Assembly: GCA_963922205.1 (NCBI GenBank)
Contig: CAWUHX010000062.1
Span: forward strand, 930,001-994,000
DNA length: 64,000 nucleotides
Direction: 5' to 3'
From: Romanomermis culicivorax
Taxonomy: Eukaryota > Nematoda > Enoplea > Mermithida > Mermithidae
Position numbers and translations under genes: made by a program. Numbering within the stretch: position 1 is the stretch's first letter; every line of letters begins with the position of its first letter. Below the pieces are notes generated by a model. It did not search any database. It saw nothing but the letters and a program-made list of their open reading frames with translations, and was not told where the DNA came from. Shown here piece after piece: positions 24,131 through 35,140 of this stretch.

Positions 24131-25141
24131 TATTTCCTATTCCTATATTTGACCCGAAAGCGAACGATTTCTCTTCGAACAGTGTATTAGTATCGTGGCA
24201 GAAAATTTTATAGGCTGTCAATGACTGATGAATGAGAAGAAATTTTAAATATTCTCTGTTAATTCAGTCAGATTTGGATTCAAAACTGCAATTCTTACTT
24301 TTTGTGTTTGATTGATTCAAATAGGAAAATCGATATCGTTGGTAATGATACAATATTTCGACCGAAAATTTACACAATTTTCGATTTTATTTTCCCTAGT
24401 CTTTACGTTGTTGTTAAATTATATAAAAAATAATTCATATTCGTAGTCGAATTCGAAAAGTTAATCTACTTGAACTTCTTAAACAATTCTAGACTTTTTA
24501 AAATTTTGTCAGCATTTCATTTCTTTTACACCATTTCTTTTACAGTCGTCGTAAACCATTTTCTAGCACAGTTTTTTCTTATCTGACTGACATGACACGG
24601 TTTAGCTGAAAAATAGGTTGAGCATGATTTTTACAAAAAATTAATGCGTTTTAAACATTAAACTTTCATCAAACTTTTGGCATAAAACTTTTCCGCAGTT
24701 TTCAGTATGTTTCTAGTAGAAAAATTTTTTTTGTGCCATTGGCACAAATTTTTTTGGCCTCTTGTGCCAAGTCCGTGCACAAAAAAAACGCTGATTAGGG
24801 ACGAGAAAGCATTGCGAAGCGAGATCTGTCCACCGTTTTTTCATCAAATTGGGTGTTTTGAGGAAAAAAAATTTCGAAATGGAGAAAAAATTTTGGGTAT
24901 GGTTCTCATTGAGGAAAAAATTTTGGGGAATTCAAAACCGAAAAGATGCGTTTTGGTGGACTTAAAAGGGTCAAAATCTCAAAATTTTCCGACGCTTCGC
25001 GCCGGTCATGGGTATAATTTTAACTATTTTCTATCCGGCGCGGCCGTTAGCATATCTACTTCGACTTACTAATTAATGCTCAACAGTTTCCATCAATCAA
25101 GTTAACTCGTTTCATTTTCTAATCGTTAACAGTCCATTATG

Positions 25142-26463
25142 CAGGGTTGGCAAGGCTTTGGTTTTTTGTTTTTTTTGGTTTTTTTCCAAAATCATTAGGA
25201 AACTGTTTTTTCACATTAGTCGATCTTCTAGGCATGTTTTGGTGTCTATCTAAATCAACAAAACAATTAATTTAGTTGAATTGACTTCACTAAAAAATAG
25301 AAAAAAGTCGTATTTTTATGCTACATTTTGTACTCAAAAGATGTAATATAAATTAATCGATATCCTTTGCATCCATCTTGCATCTTGCAAGCACACATTT
25401 AGTGAGTCGAGTTTGCTATAATTTGCTCACAAAAAAATTAGATGCTAAATCTTTCGTAGAGTGTGCTCTGACTATACGGGGTGACATCCATTGATCCATA
25501 TCATCATCAAAATTTTGCAAAATATGATTGAGGTTAATATCCTGAATTTTTTTTATGGTAAGCTTTTCAGTTTTCTTAGCCCGAAATTTCAAAATATAAA
25601 TGAGACAACAATAATAAAATTTTATACAGGTCATTTAAGCATACTGTAGGTTAACAAAGAAAAGAGCTTTTGAGTGGCTCATTTTTACGGGACTTTACAT
25701 CGCTACTAAGTAGAAAAAATAGTACAAAAATATGTATCTATCATGCAAGTGAGAATATTATATATAATAAGACCCATTTGCTGTAGTTATAGCTCGCAGA
25801 CAGGTTTGAAAAGCAAAAATTTGGGAACATCTGAAATGTCTATGTGTGACCTTCAACTGCAGTTTGTAATATTAATAACCTATGTAATAATCTATCAATT
25901 CAAAACCATCTTATCGAAAACGGTATATATATACTTGAAAATTGGGTCATTTCAACTTTTCTGTGCATATGTATATATGTGATGCGTATGCATTGATACA
26001 ATTCTGTAGTTGATTTCTTTTGAGTTTTGACTACGTACATTGTGTATTGTATATTTCTCTTTATTTGTAATTTTTCTTCCTTTTCTTGAATTTACCCCTT
26101 ACATATATCGCGTGCTCTGTTCCATTTTTACTTTTCTTATATGTTCTTCACTCATGGTTCCTCTCTTATGTGCCCACTATTACTGTATTTCTATTGCTAT
26201 AATAGGGATTTCCTATAGCATAAAATAGTGACACTTCCGATAAGATTAATACTTCTAGCTGCCATTTTAAGGCTCCCTAACTAGTCTTAGATGATATAGG
26301 GAGCTTCCAGCAGTTTTTTCGTAGTTATTTTGATGTATCAAACATTCTAAAGAATTAAACCAGAAAAAACCACTGAAAAACCAAAAAAGCCATTAAAAAA
26401 CCACTAAAAAACCAAAAAAACCAGAAAGTCAAAATTTCAAAAGTTTGGTTTTTGCCAACCCTG
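25142..26463. mobile_element. hAT element, CAGGGTTGGCAA family copy 2
   Basis: Perfect 12-bp ends CAGGGTTGGCAA/TTGCCAACCCTG bound 1322 bp, flanked by CCATTATG (25134-25141) and GCATTGTG (26464-26471), 6 of 8 matching. The subterminal regions are GGTTTTT/AAAAACC repeats. No transposase is recognised inside. Confidence 0.8.
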
Positions 26464-26934
26464 GCATTGTGTCGCCCGAAATTGAGATTTTTCATCAATT
26501 CTCTTAATTTTTCCTCTCGATGCTCGGAATTCTTTAAACGTTTGCAACCTGGACTTTTGCGTTTATTGAAGATGGAAATTGAAGACATCATTCTAGACTG
26601 CGATTTTAGAACCTCTATTCATGAATATCTGTTAGAGAGATTCATTTTCTAGCGTTTTAGGATATAAAAACCCGAAAATTTTTTCGGCACTACGCGCACG
26701 AATGGGAAAAAAATTACAGTTCATCAGTTTAACTTTAATTTATTTCTTAACGTTGTGAAGGTTCATTTTCCAGCGTTTTAGATCCAAAAAAATTTTCGGC
26801 GCTTTGCGCCAGACCAAGACCTAAATAAAATTAGATGATTCTAATCGGAACCACCGAAATGTCAATAGAGCGGATAAATTCCTGAGAACTCTATCGTTAA
26901 CATGCTTCACCTGCTCCTGTAGAAGACCAATATA

Positions 26935-27075
26935 GCCGTCGATTGAGTCATCGAAACTTTTCTTCGTTTTCTTCTTTCATTTTAATCGTTTGTTCTCGCG
27001 TTTTAACCTGTTTTTCTTTTCTTGTGTTATATTTCGCCTGACAGGTAATAAATCTTCTTCATTCATTCATTCATA
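26935..27075 (+). mobile_element. 5'-truncated LINE 3' end
   Basis: Near-identical to 23585-23740, including GTTTGTTCTCGCGTTTTAAC and CGCCTGACAGGTAATAAATC, and ends in a short (CATT)n tail. It is the hallmark of an aborted LINE insertion. Confidence 0.8.
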
Positions 27076-27633
27076 TTCTACATGAGCTCATTTTTAACAA
27101 ACATAACCAGAATTTTCTCGATTTTTTCCTCATTTTTGCAGGTTTCTGACTCCAAATACAACAAAATGCTTGGGTATGCTCCTAAAATGTATAAAAAAGC
27201 ATCCGTAGCCACATTATAAGCGTTTTTAAAAATGTGGAAAATTTTTGGAAAATGAGGGAAAAAATTTTGGGTGCGGTTCTCATGTGGGAAAAATCTTCGA
27301 GGAAAAAAACGTTGGATCTGTCATGATTTTGATTGGTCGAAAAAATTTATTGATTTTTACAGTTGTTTCTGGCGAATTTCGTGGCTTAGTCTTAGGTTTA
27401 GGCTTAGGCTTAGACCTGGGCTTAGGCTTGAAATCACGGTTGGGAAGGAGTAGACTACAACTTTTCGGTCAATCAAATTGGAGGTATGAAATTTTTCCAT
27501 CAATCAAATTGATGACAGATCTCGCTCCCTAATGCTTTGTTTAGGGACGAAGCGCGTAGCTCTCTTTTGATTGGCCGAAATTGCCGCCCACTTGTTGATT
27601 GGTCAAAATTTTTGAGATGTCGAAAATGCATTA

Positions 27634-28356
27634 CCGTTATTTATCTGAATAAACGCCGGGGTAAACTGCAGATGACGGTGGCCACGCCGAAATTTGTCTG
27701 ACGCCGGTTTTTGGGGGTTTTCATGATGAAGGGAAGAAAAAACAAGCGAAATTATGCATGGGAAAAGCGCCAAAACGAAGTTATGGGAAAAAATTTGCAT
27801 AATTATTATGCAGTGTCAAAATTAGAGAGAATTCCTTTAAGACCCTTGGTACTATTTTAACTGAACAACTTCATTTGGAAGAGCCTCAACAGCGCTGCGC
27901 CCTTCGGGCGCAGCTGCTGTACCCTAAGCCTAACGAAAATTTTAAAGGAAAAATTAATGTCTACTCACTAGTCATGGCAGTGGCCACCCCTACGGCGGTG
28001 TCACACTAAAAACTCCAAACGCCGCACTTTTGTTCGAAAAAAAGGAATAAACGCCGCGGCCTTTATTTGAGGATAGTTAAAAGTGAAAAAATAAGTAACA
28101 GTTTGCAGCAGGTTGTATTTTGAATTTGAATAGTTATACATATGCATTTATTGTTGAAAAAATTGAAAAAAATATTGAAAAAAGTAATACATATGCATTT
28201 ATTGTTGAAAAAGTAAAAATTTTATTAAAATTTGTGGTGTTAAACTCAAACATTAAATAAACACCTCCCTTGAATAAACGCCGCCCTTGAATAAACGCCG
28301 CACTAAATGTACCATTGAAAAAATAAACACCGCGGCGTTTATTTAAATAAATACGG
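27634..28356. mobile_element. TA-flanked MITE (Tc1/mariner- or PIF-like target)
   Basis: A 723-bp element with long imperfect inverted ends (CCGTTATTTATCTGAATAAA and TTTAAATAAATACGG), bounded by TA on each side (27632-27633 and 28357-28358). Internal AATAAACGCCGC motifs recur. Non-coding. The repeat copy at 19780-20003 lacks the insert at the corresponding position, which defines the boundaries. Confidence 0.85.
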
Positions 28357-28739
28357 TATATGCGTTTTAAAAGGGAAATACGAAAATTTTCCAGCGCTTT
28401 TTTGCCGTGTGCCTTTTCTCCAAATCGCGGAAGAAGAAGGTTTTTTGGGCTGGAAAATTGGACATTTCTGGATTTTGGGTCTTTTGAGAAAAAAATTCAT
28501 TTTTTTTTATTTTGTTCTCAAGAATACAAGTTTCTTCCTGATTTAAAAATCAAATTGAGAGTTGAGCTAACTTTAGGGCTAAATTTTATAAGTCGGTTCC
28601 TGGCTTTCAGCCTAATTATTATATATGAGTTGATTGTTAATTTCGAGCATGGATTTTTGTGACTAGTGAGTAGACATTTATTTTACCTTTAAAATTATCC
28701 TTAGGCTTAGGCTTAGGGCACAGGAAGAAAGAGCAGCTA

Positions 28740-29400
28740 TTAATCTACGGGTTTCAAGTCGTTCTTGATAAAGAGCTTTCAGACGTTCTTCATAAAAAAG
28801 GCTAGAGTTTTTTCTGAATAATCTCTTGGTAAACTTTTTTCACGATAAATTCCATGATTTTACAATTAACGCAGCACAGGGATATAGGCTTGTATGTAAT
28901 TAGAGGTAAGAGCGCGATCTCCTTTCTTGAAGATTGGTATTACACTTGCTTGATTCCAGAAACTAGGAATTGAGAAAGTTTGGAAGGAAACCAAAAATAC
29001 TGGTTAACGGAATGGCTAGATGGTGTGCAAGTATTTGTAGAAATATGCACATAAACCGTCAGGTCCGAGAGCATAGAAGGAATTCATTTTTTTGATTGCA
29101 GTTGTAACTAGTTCGACAAACAGTCGTACAGACGTAAGTTTTGATTTGTTTTTTATGTTAAAATCAGGAATGGAACAATCATCAATCTTAAGGGCTGATG
29201 AGAAATAATCATTGAATAATCCTCTGATTTCTCTTGGATCATGTATGGGCGTCTTTTCTTACGGGTAGAATTTGACTACTGGTGTTCAATTCAGAGTTAA
29301 CAAAATTAAAAAAGGATTTAGGGTTATTTTTGCGATTTTCTCTTCAATAGAAGCCTGATGAGAAGATATTAATTTCTTCAAGTGTTAAGAATGAGACTTG
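28740..29400 (-). mobile_element. LINE reverse-transcriptase fragment, minus strand
   Basis: On the minus strand this reads RT-like segments in order: a GLFNDYFSSALK-like stretch, then LGPDGLCAYFYKYL near 29060 and SVIPIFKKGDRALTSNY near 28930. These match the amino-terminal RT region of the two + strand LINEs. Stops and frame changes show that it is dead. Confidence 0.75.
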
Positions 29401-30008
29401 TCAGTTTATCTGCAATAGGTTTAGATAATTTGTACCTTCTCCAGAGAGTCAACTTTTTTGAGAATGCCTTCTTTATATTTTTTGGATAACAAATGTTATT
29501 TGAACTGAGTTTAAAGAGAGAAGTGGATCTCACCAGAATGCATTTTTTCGGTTTTGAATTACCCGAAATTTTTTCCACAATGAGAACCATACCGAAAATT
29601 GTTTTCCTCATTTCCAAATTTTTCTCCTCAAAAGACCCCATTTGAAGAAAAAATCAGTGGTTTATTGTAGCCGTCAGATTTTGAAAATTTCGTCACACCC
29701 GGTTATGGCGGTGATTTTAGAAAAATAATATTTTCAACAGCAAATAATTTCAATGACATCAAGAAGTAGAATCTGATTTCATGAGGTTCATCTAAATTTT
29801 GGGTGTAGAATCTAAATATCATAACCATTTACTACTTTGAGAAGGTATGACCAAAAAGATGGTAAAAAGCAAGAGGCAAACGTCTGAATCGTAAACACGA
29901 GAAGCTTCAACTGCTGATGAGGCAATTGATCGGTTCAAGAATTTAGACTTTATAAAAAAGGCGAAAGCTGCAAGAGATAGGGGCGAAGCCAAACACGTGT
30001 CTGAAAGC

Positions 30009-30379
30009 CATACATGTAATTGGGGGAAGTGCTATAGGAACCCTATCCCCAGAAATCATCGACCCTATGGCTAGCCATATGGTAGTCATAGGGACCCCCA
30101 TACTTTGGGTCGGAAAAATACTGAAAAATGTCAAATTTCGATTTTTGAACAGAAAAGGGTCGAAAACGCCAATTTTCTCGGCGCTTCGCGCCATGAATAC
30201 ATTTTTATGATCTTTCAAGACAAAAATTCTTATTTTTTGAGCTATTTTTTGGAATTTTTTGTGAAAAAGTCGATTTTTTCTTTCAGAAACCCCTCTCCCT
30301 GAAATTTGGAGGATATTGACTCCCGGCCTGAAAAAAGTCACCCGACTCTCCCTCCAGATCGGGCTCTGTTACATGTATG
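30009..30379. mobile_element. hAT-type MITE family A, copy 3
   Basis: The ends CATACATGTAA and TTACATGTATG enclose 371 bp collinear with 10709-11145, including GGCGCTTCGCGCC near 30179. The flanks do not form a recognisable duplication. Confidence 0.8.
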
Positions 30380-31264
30380 GTTTCGAAGTCAGGGGTTCTC
30401 ACGCCGCGGTTAGAGAATGTCGTTGTAGCTTATGCTTATAGCTATTAATTATCAACATATTATGAATAAGTGTTTGATCTTGTATTGTTTTTTGACGGAT
30501 TAGACGAAAACCAAGGTTTTTCGCAGTTATTTTCTCAAAATGTTTTCGCTATCCTCACAATATTTTGACTTTCGTTAACTAACATGGGTCATTGTATTTG
30601 GAAAATTATTGAAACATTTTGAGCCTAGGACAATGGTAGAATTACTTGCTGGTTGAAGAATTCAAATTCTTGGATATTTTCCTAGTTTTTGAATTTTAGT
30701 TTGCCCGACTGCAAATTCATTCAACGCCCTGAAAAATAAGATTTTCTGTCTGGGAAATAAATGTTGAAAAGGTTCATTTTCCAGCGTTCTAGAATAATCG
30801 AAATCCAAAAAATTTTCTGGCGCTACGTGCCAGAATTATCGATATTCAAATCCGAGATTGAACGCCTAACGCGCTTTTTCATGCTTTATGCCATTTGAAA
30901 AACAATTTTTTGTGTATTATTATGATTGATATAGAAGATAAAAAAGTTGAAAACTCAAAAAATGAATAAAGCATCTGTCGACATTTTGAGCGAAAAAACG
31001 ACTTGGCGGAAATTTATTGCGAAATAATGTTTGACGTCCTTCGTCAAATGGCGATAAAATCGCGATCGATCATCAATAGTCGCAGAAGAAATAAATTGAA
31101 AAAATTATTGTTCCAACTTTGTTAGAAGCCTCAAAATCGTAATCTTTTCGCCGCTATGCGCCGAACAATTTAATCATACCAGCTTTTTCATATTTTTCCT
31201 AAGCTCGGGATATTGGATTTTAAAAGCCTAAAATTGACGCGAATTGAAAGAATTACAAGAACAC

Positions 31265-31752
31265 TAGCTTTTGATGATTTTTCCGATCACAATTTATCAA
31301 TTTTAGAGTGAACAACTAAAAAATTATCTATGCAACCAAATTTCTCCCCGAAATTGCACTGTGCGAAAAACTTGGCCTGTGCGAAAAAAACCCTGAGCAG
31401 CAATGTTTTGATCCGCAAAAAAATTTGGGTTCTTTCGCTAAATGGCCCAAAAAATTAGGATTTTGAAGTCGGTGAGGTGCGTTCTGGTGCATTTTAGCTT
31501 TTGATGATTTTTCCGATCACATTTAGCGAATTTATCAATTTTAGAGTGAACAACTAAAAAATTATCTATGCAACCAAATTTCTCCCCGAAATTGCACTGT
31601 GCGAAAAACTTGGCCTGTGCGAAAAAAACCCTGAGCAGCAATGTTTTGATCCGCGAAAAAATCTGGAATGCAAAAAAATTTGGGTTCTTTCGCTAAATGG
31701 CCCAAAAAATTAGGATTTTGAAGTCGGTGAGGTGCGTTCTGGTGCATTTTAG
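31265..31752. repeat. Tandem duplication of a 230-255 bp unit
   Basis: Unit 1 (31265-31496) and unit 2 (31497-31752) are nearly identical over long stretches such as CAACTAAAAAATTATC, TGCGAAAAACTTGGCCTG and AAGTCGGTGAGGTGCG. Unit 2 has two short extra segments. A diverged relative occurs near 5780-5850. Confidence 0.85.
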
Positions 31753-32701
31753 AAGATCAAAACACAAAATTTTCCGACGCCAAGCGCCGGTATTGATCAT
31801 TCTGATCATTGCTTGCTATAATCCAGCTTGACGGCGATTCGTGACCGTGTCTAGTTTACTCAATAGTTAGCATTTAATAGTTGTTACCAGCTAGACTTCT
31901 CATCTCGTATTTTAGTCAGTTTATCCTTGGTGTTGCGTCTTAATCTTTGACAAAAATGAAGATTTTTCGATTTTTTTCCAAAATTTTTATGCGGTCTTTA
32001 CAAATTTTTGAACTGAGCGAACATAACTTTTTTTGCATTCGGCAAATGATTGAAACAGTGTCAGTTTGGGACAGCGGCAGATATTGCTGCTTGGATAATC
32101 CAAATTATTGATTGCTGTTCTGATTTGCAAATCAAGTGGCATGGTTATAACTTAACTCGCTAATTTCTCTCCTTTAGATATTTACGTCTTCCGCGTATAT
32201 TTCTCTATTATATTTACGTACAACGTATTTTTTTCAACCTAATATTTTATCATTATATATTGAAAAAATTCTAAAATGATCGATTCTATCTCATTTATAT
32301 CTTAGTAATATATACGTGGGTTGGCATTGTGAAGACTGATATTCTATCCGGATATGAGTTATTTCATTTCTTATTAGCTTAAGGATAAATTAGGATAAAA
32401 AAACCAAACCAAAAAATGTTAGCTAAAATAGGTCATATTGTTCCTTTCTTATCTTTCTTATCCGCAGTGAATGGTTAGTCTGAGTTTGCTGTCTACAACT
32501 GAGGTTGGAGAAAAGTCGTACGACAAAACTTTTTGGGGGTTGAGTGTTTGTCAATATCCTCAACTACACTGGTGTGTTTTTTGAAAATTAGGGTGACGTG
32601 CTTTAGTTATCTCCATGAGTCTTCTGCCATATGACGTCACCCCAATCCGTAGAGAGAAATCCGTATTTTTCCCTTTTCAGCTTTTTCATTACATGTTCTA
32701 A

Positions 32702-34788
32702 ATGTCAAGTACTAGTTTTAATCAAAATATCGAAGAAGAAGATGACGACGACTTCAGTAAGTTTATTCTTAGATCAACCGCGCCCCATAAACAAAAAGCA
32801 GTATGCTTGAATTAAAAGCGAATTATTTGATACATAGTTAATTTTTGGATTCCTCTGTTTTCGCCATCGCTTATTTGGCTTTTGTCTAGTAATATCGATG
32901 AAAAGTTCTTAATGTACTATACGATTTCAGGCGGTGAAGATAATAGTAGTCAAAGCGACGTCGGTAGTTCAACTGACCGGAAGAAACGTGTTCACCTAAA
33001 ATGCGAAAAATTGAGGCGGGAGGCTATCAAAAACGGTTACAAGGATTTAAAAAATTTGCTACCCAATGAAGTCGCTCCTCTAGGCTTTAAAATGACAAAT
33101 GCAAGCATTTTGTATAGAGGTAACTTGATGAGTTTCTGAAGATTTTCTAGGCGCGGGGTCTAGGAGTAGAAGTGTAGGATTAGTATGCTGGGGATTATAA
33201 AAGGACCCATTTTGACAAGAAAACGTGTTTTTTCGCTGGTTTTCCACTTTCTAAGAGTTGAGATAATAGTAGAAGACGATTTTCGAAAGTTCGGGTACAA
33301 GGGTATTTGTGTTATGAGGTGGAAAGATTTACCCATTTTTTATCAAATTTTTGCTGAATTATGTAAAATCTGTATTTTTTGTTCTTTTTTCAGCCGTTGA
33401 TTATTTGAGAGAATTAACGCAAACAGACGAGCAACAGAAAGAAGAAATTAAGAATTTGAAATCGCAATTAGTCGCCTTACAACTAATATGCCAGTAACGT
33501 AGCTATTTGGAAAAAGATGTTTCGTCGGTGCTGACCTTTTCATATTTTAGAAATTATGAACATTTGAGCGTAGAACAGGAGCATTCAACAGTGTCCGGCC
33601 ATAATCATAGTCTGTCAACTTTGAAATATACGATGGTATGTTACTTACTGATCATACATGTAACGGAGCCCCGAGGTCTGGGGGGGGGGGTTAGGCCACT
33701 TTTTTGGGGTCGGGAGTCAGTAATTCCCAAAATTTTGGGGGGAGGGGTCTCTGAAGGAAAAAAAATTTGATTTTTTCACGAAAAAAGTCCGAAAAAGAGT
33801 TTAAAAAATAGTAATTTTTGTCTAAAAAATAATAAAAAATGTATTTGTGGCGCAAAACGCCGAGAAAATTGACGTTTTTGACCATTTTTTGTTCAAAAAT
33901 TGCTATTTTTCATCAAAAATTTGACATTTTTCCGACCAAAAGTATGGGGGTCCATGGGCTACCTTTTGGCTAGCCATAGGATTGGAAAATCCTGGGGAAG
34001 CGGTCGCCCAATGGCTAGCCATATGGTCGACGATTTCCGGGGGGGTTCCCATAGCACTTCCCCCTTCAATTATATGTATGCTACTGATCTATCATGATCA
34101 ATGAGATCATTGATAGAATAGTAGTTTAATGCAATTCCATGGTTTTTTTAATTGAATGCATCAGGAGTATACTCTATAAATTGTGCAAGCATGAGTTCAT
34201 TTCGCAGCTAACTATTTCAGTGAGAGTAATTCTTATCTGAAATTTGTTTTTCGAATAAAGATTCCGTCAGATTATGTACTTGACGAAGTTATCTTATCTG
34301 TTCAAACGCCACCTTATGAATTTATTCCGAATTATGATAGTTAGTGTCATAATTTAGTCCTTTGGAACTGCCAGCAATCTGTGGTTCAATAGATTCCCAA
34401 ACATCATTTGTCTTTATTATTTACGATTTCACATATAGACACAAGCAAAACTTAAGTGTCGCGTCTTAAGCATTTTTTGCACTATTTATATTCCTGAAAC
34501 GTAATATTTTTAGTTCACGAATTTGATGGATGAATTGTACAAATCTTTCGATAGTACTGTTAGCACCGACAATTACGAAGTACTAACTAGATCATTGTTG
34601 TCTTGGCTGGAACAGCAAATAGATTTTCAAGTAAGGAGAAGTTTTGATTTGTGGATTTTTAAGATTATGCGAAAAAGTTGATTTTATATATTTACGTTTA
34701 CATTGCCTCAAAACTTAATTACAAGTTTATATTATATTTTCAGTGTGTGCCAAATATCTTAACTCGTTCGATACAACAAAAGCCTTGA
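32702..34788 (+). CDS. MLX: MLX-like bHLH-leucine zipper transcription factor, 6 exons
   Basis: MLX heterodimerises with MondoA/ChREBP and MAD proteins and binds E-box or ChoRE sites in glucose-responsive transcription (family knowledge). The exons are 32702-32756, 32931-33119, 33394-33493, 33551-33635, 34514-34630 and 34744-34788, all GT-AG. Phases agree, giving 591 nt or 196 residues plus TGA. An acidic N-terminus (EEEDDDDF) is followed by the basic region, whose conserved H, E and R residues are in HLKCEKLRRE (about 40-49). Helix-loop-helix, zipper (YLRELTQTDEQQKEEI) and a C-terminal dimerisation/cytoplasmic-retention segment (MDELYKSF, SLLSWLEQQ) follow. The C-terminal segment separates MLX from MAX. 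The protein is shorter than vertebrate MLX. An inserted MITE lies in intron 4. Confidence 0.88.
33653..34080. mobile_element. hAT-type MITE family A, copy 4, inverted, in MLX intron
   Basis: A 428-bp reverse-orientation copy with ends CATACATGTAA and TTATATGTATG, flanked by TTACTGAT (33645-33652) and CTACTGAT (34081-34088), 7 of 8 identical. It starts only 18 bp after the exon ending at 33635. Confidence 0.88.
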
Positions 34789-35140
34789 TATTAGATTTAA
34801 ACTTATTTATGTACGATTGTACCTTTCAAGTTGAAATTTTATTTTTATAAGTTCGCTATGCTGGACATATTTTTCGTAAAAATTAAATATTTTCGTAAAC
34901 CGCGTATCGTTGAGGGGAGAGTAATTAAAATTTTACCTCCAAAACGCGGGTTGCTTCTAAAAATATGAATTACCTGTGGCATCTAATCGATATTCGGCCA
35001 TTGTTTTAGAATTGTTACCATGGTAATCTGAAAATCTCCCGAGAAAACCTGCACGTTTTCGCGATATCCTCTCTCCTGTAGATTAGATCTCCCAGAAAAT
35101 GGTGGCATATCCGTACATCGCTCCGAATTTTCACTGAAAA

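Larger units (their letters stand above)
24830..27330 (+). repeat. R1 hairpin repeat, longest copy, with two insertions
   Basis: The copy runs 24830-25141 and resumes at 26464, with hairpins near 24986, 26679 and 26790. It is interrupted by a hAT element (25142-26463) and by a truncated LINE 3' end (about 26935-27075). Together with 22073-22920 it forms a large inverted repeat in the window. Confidence 0.7.
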
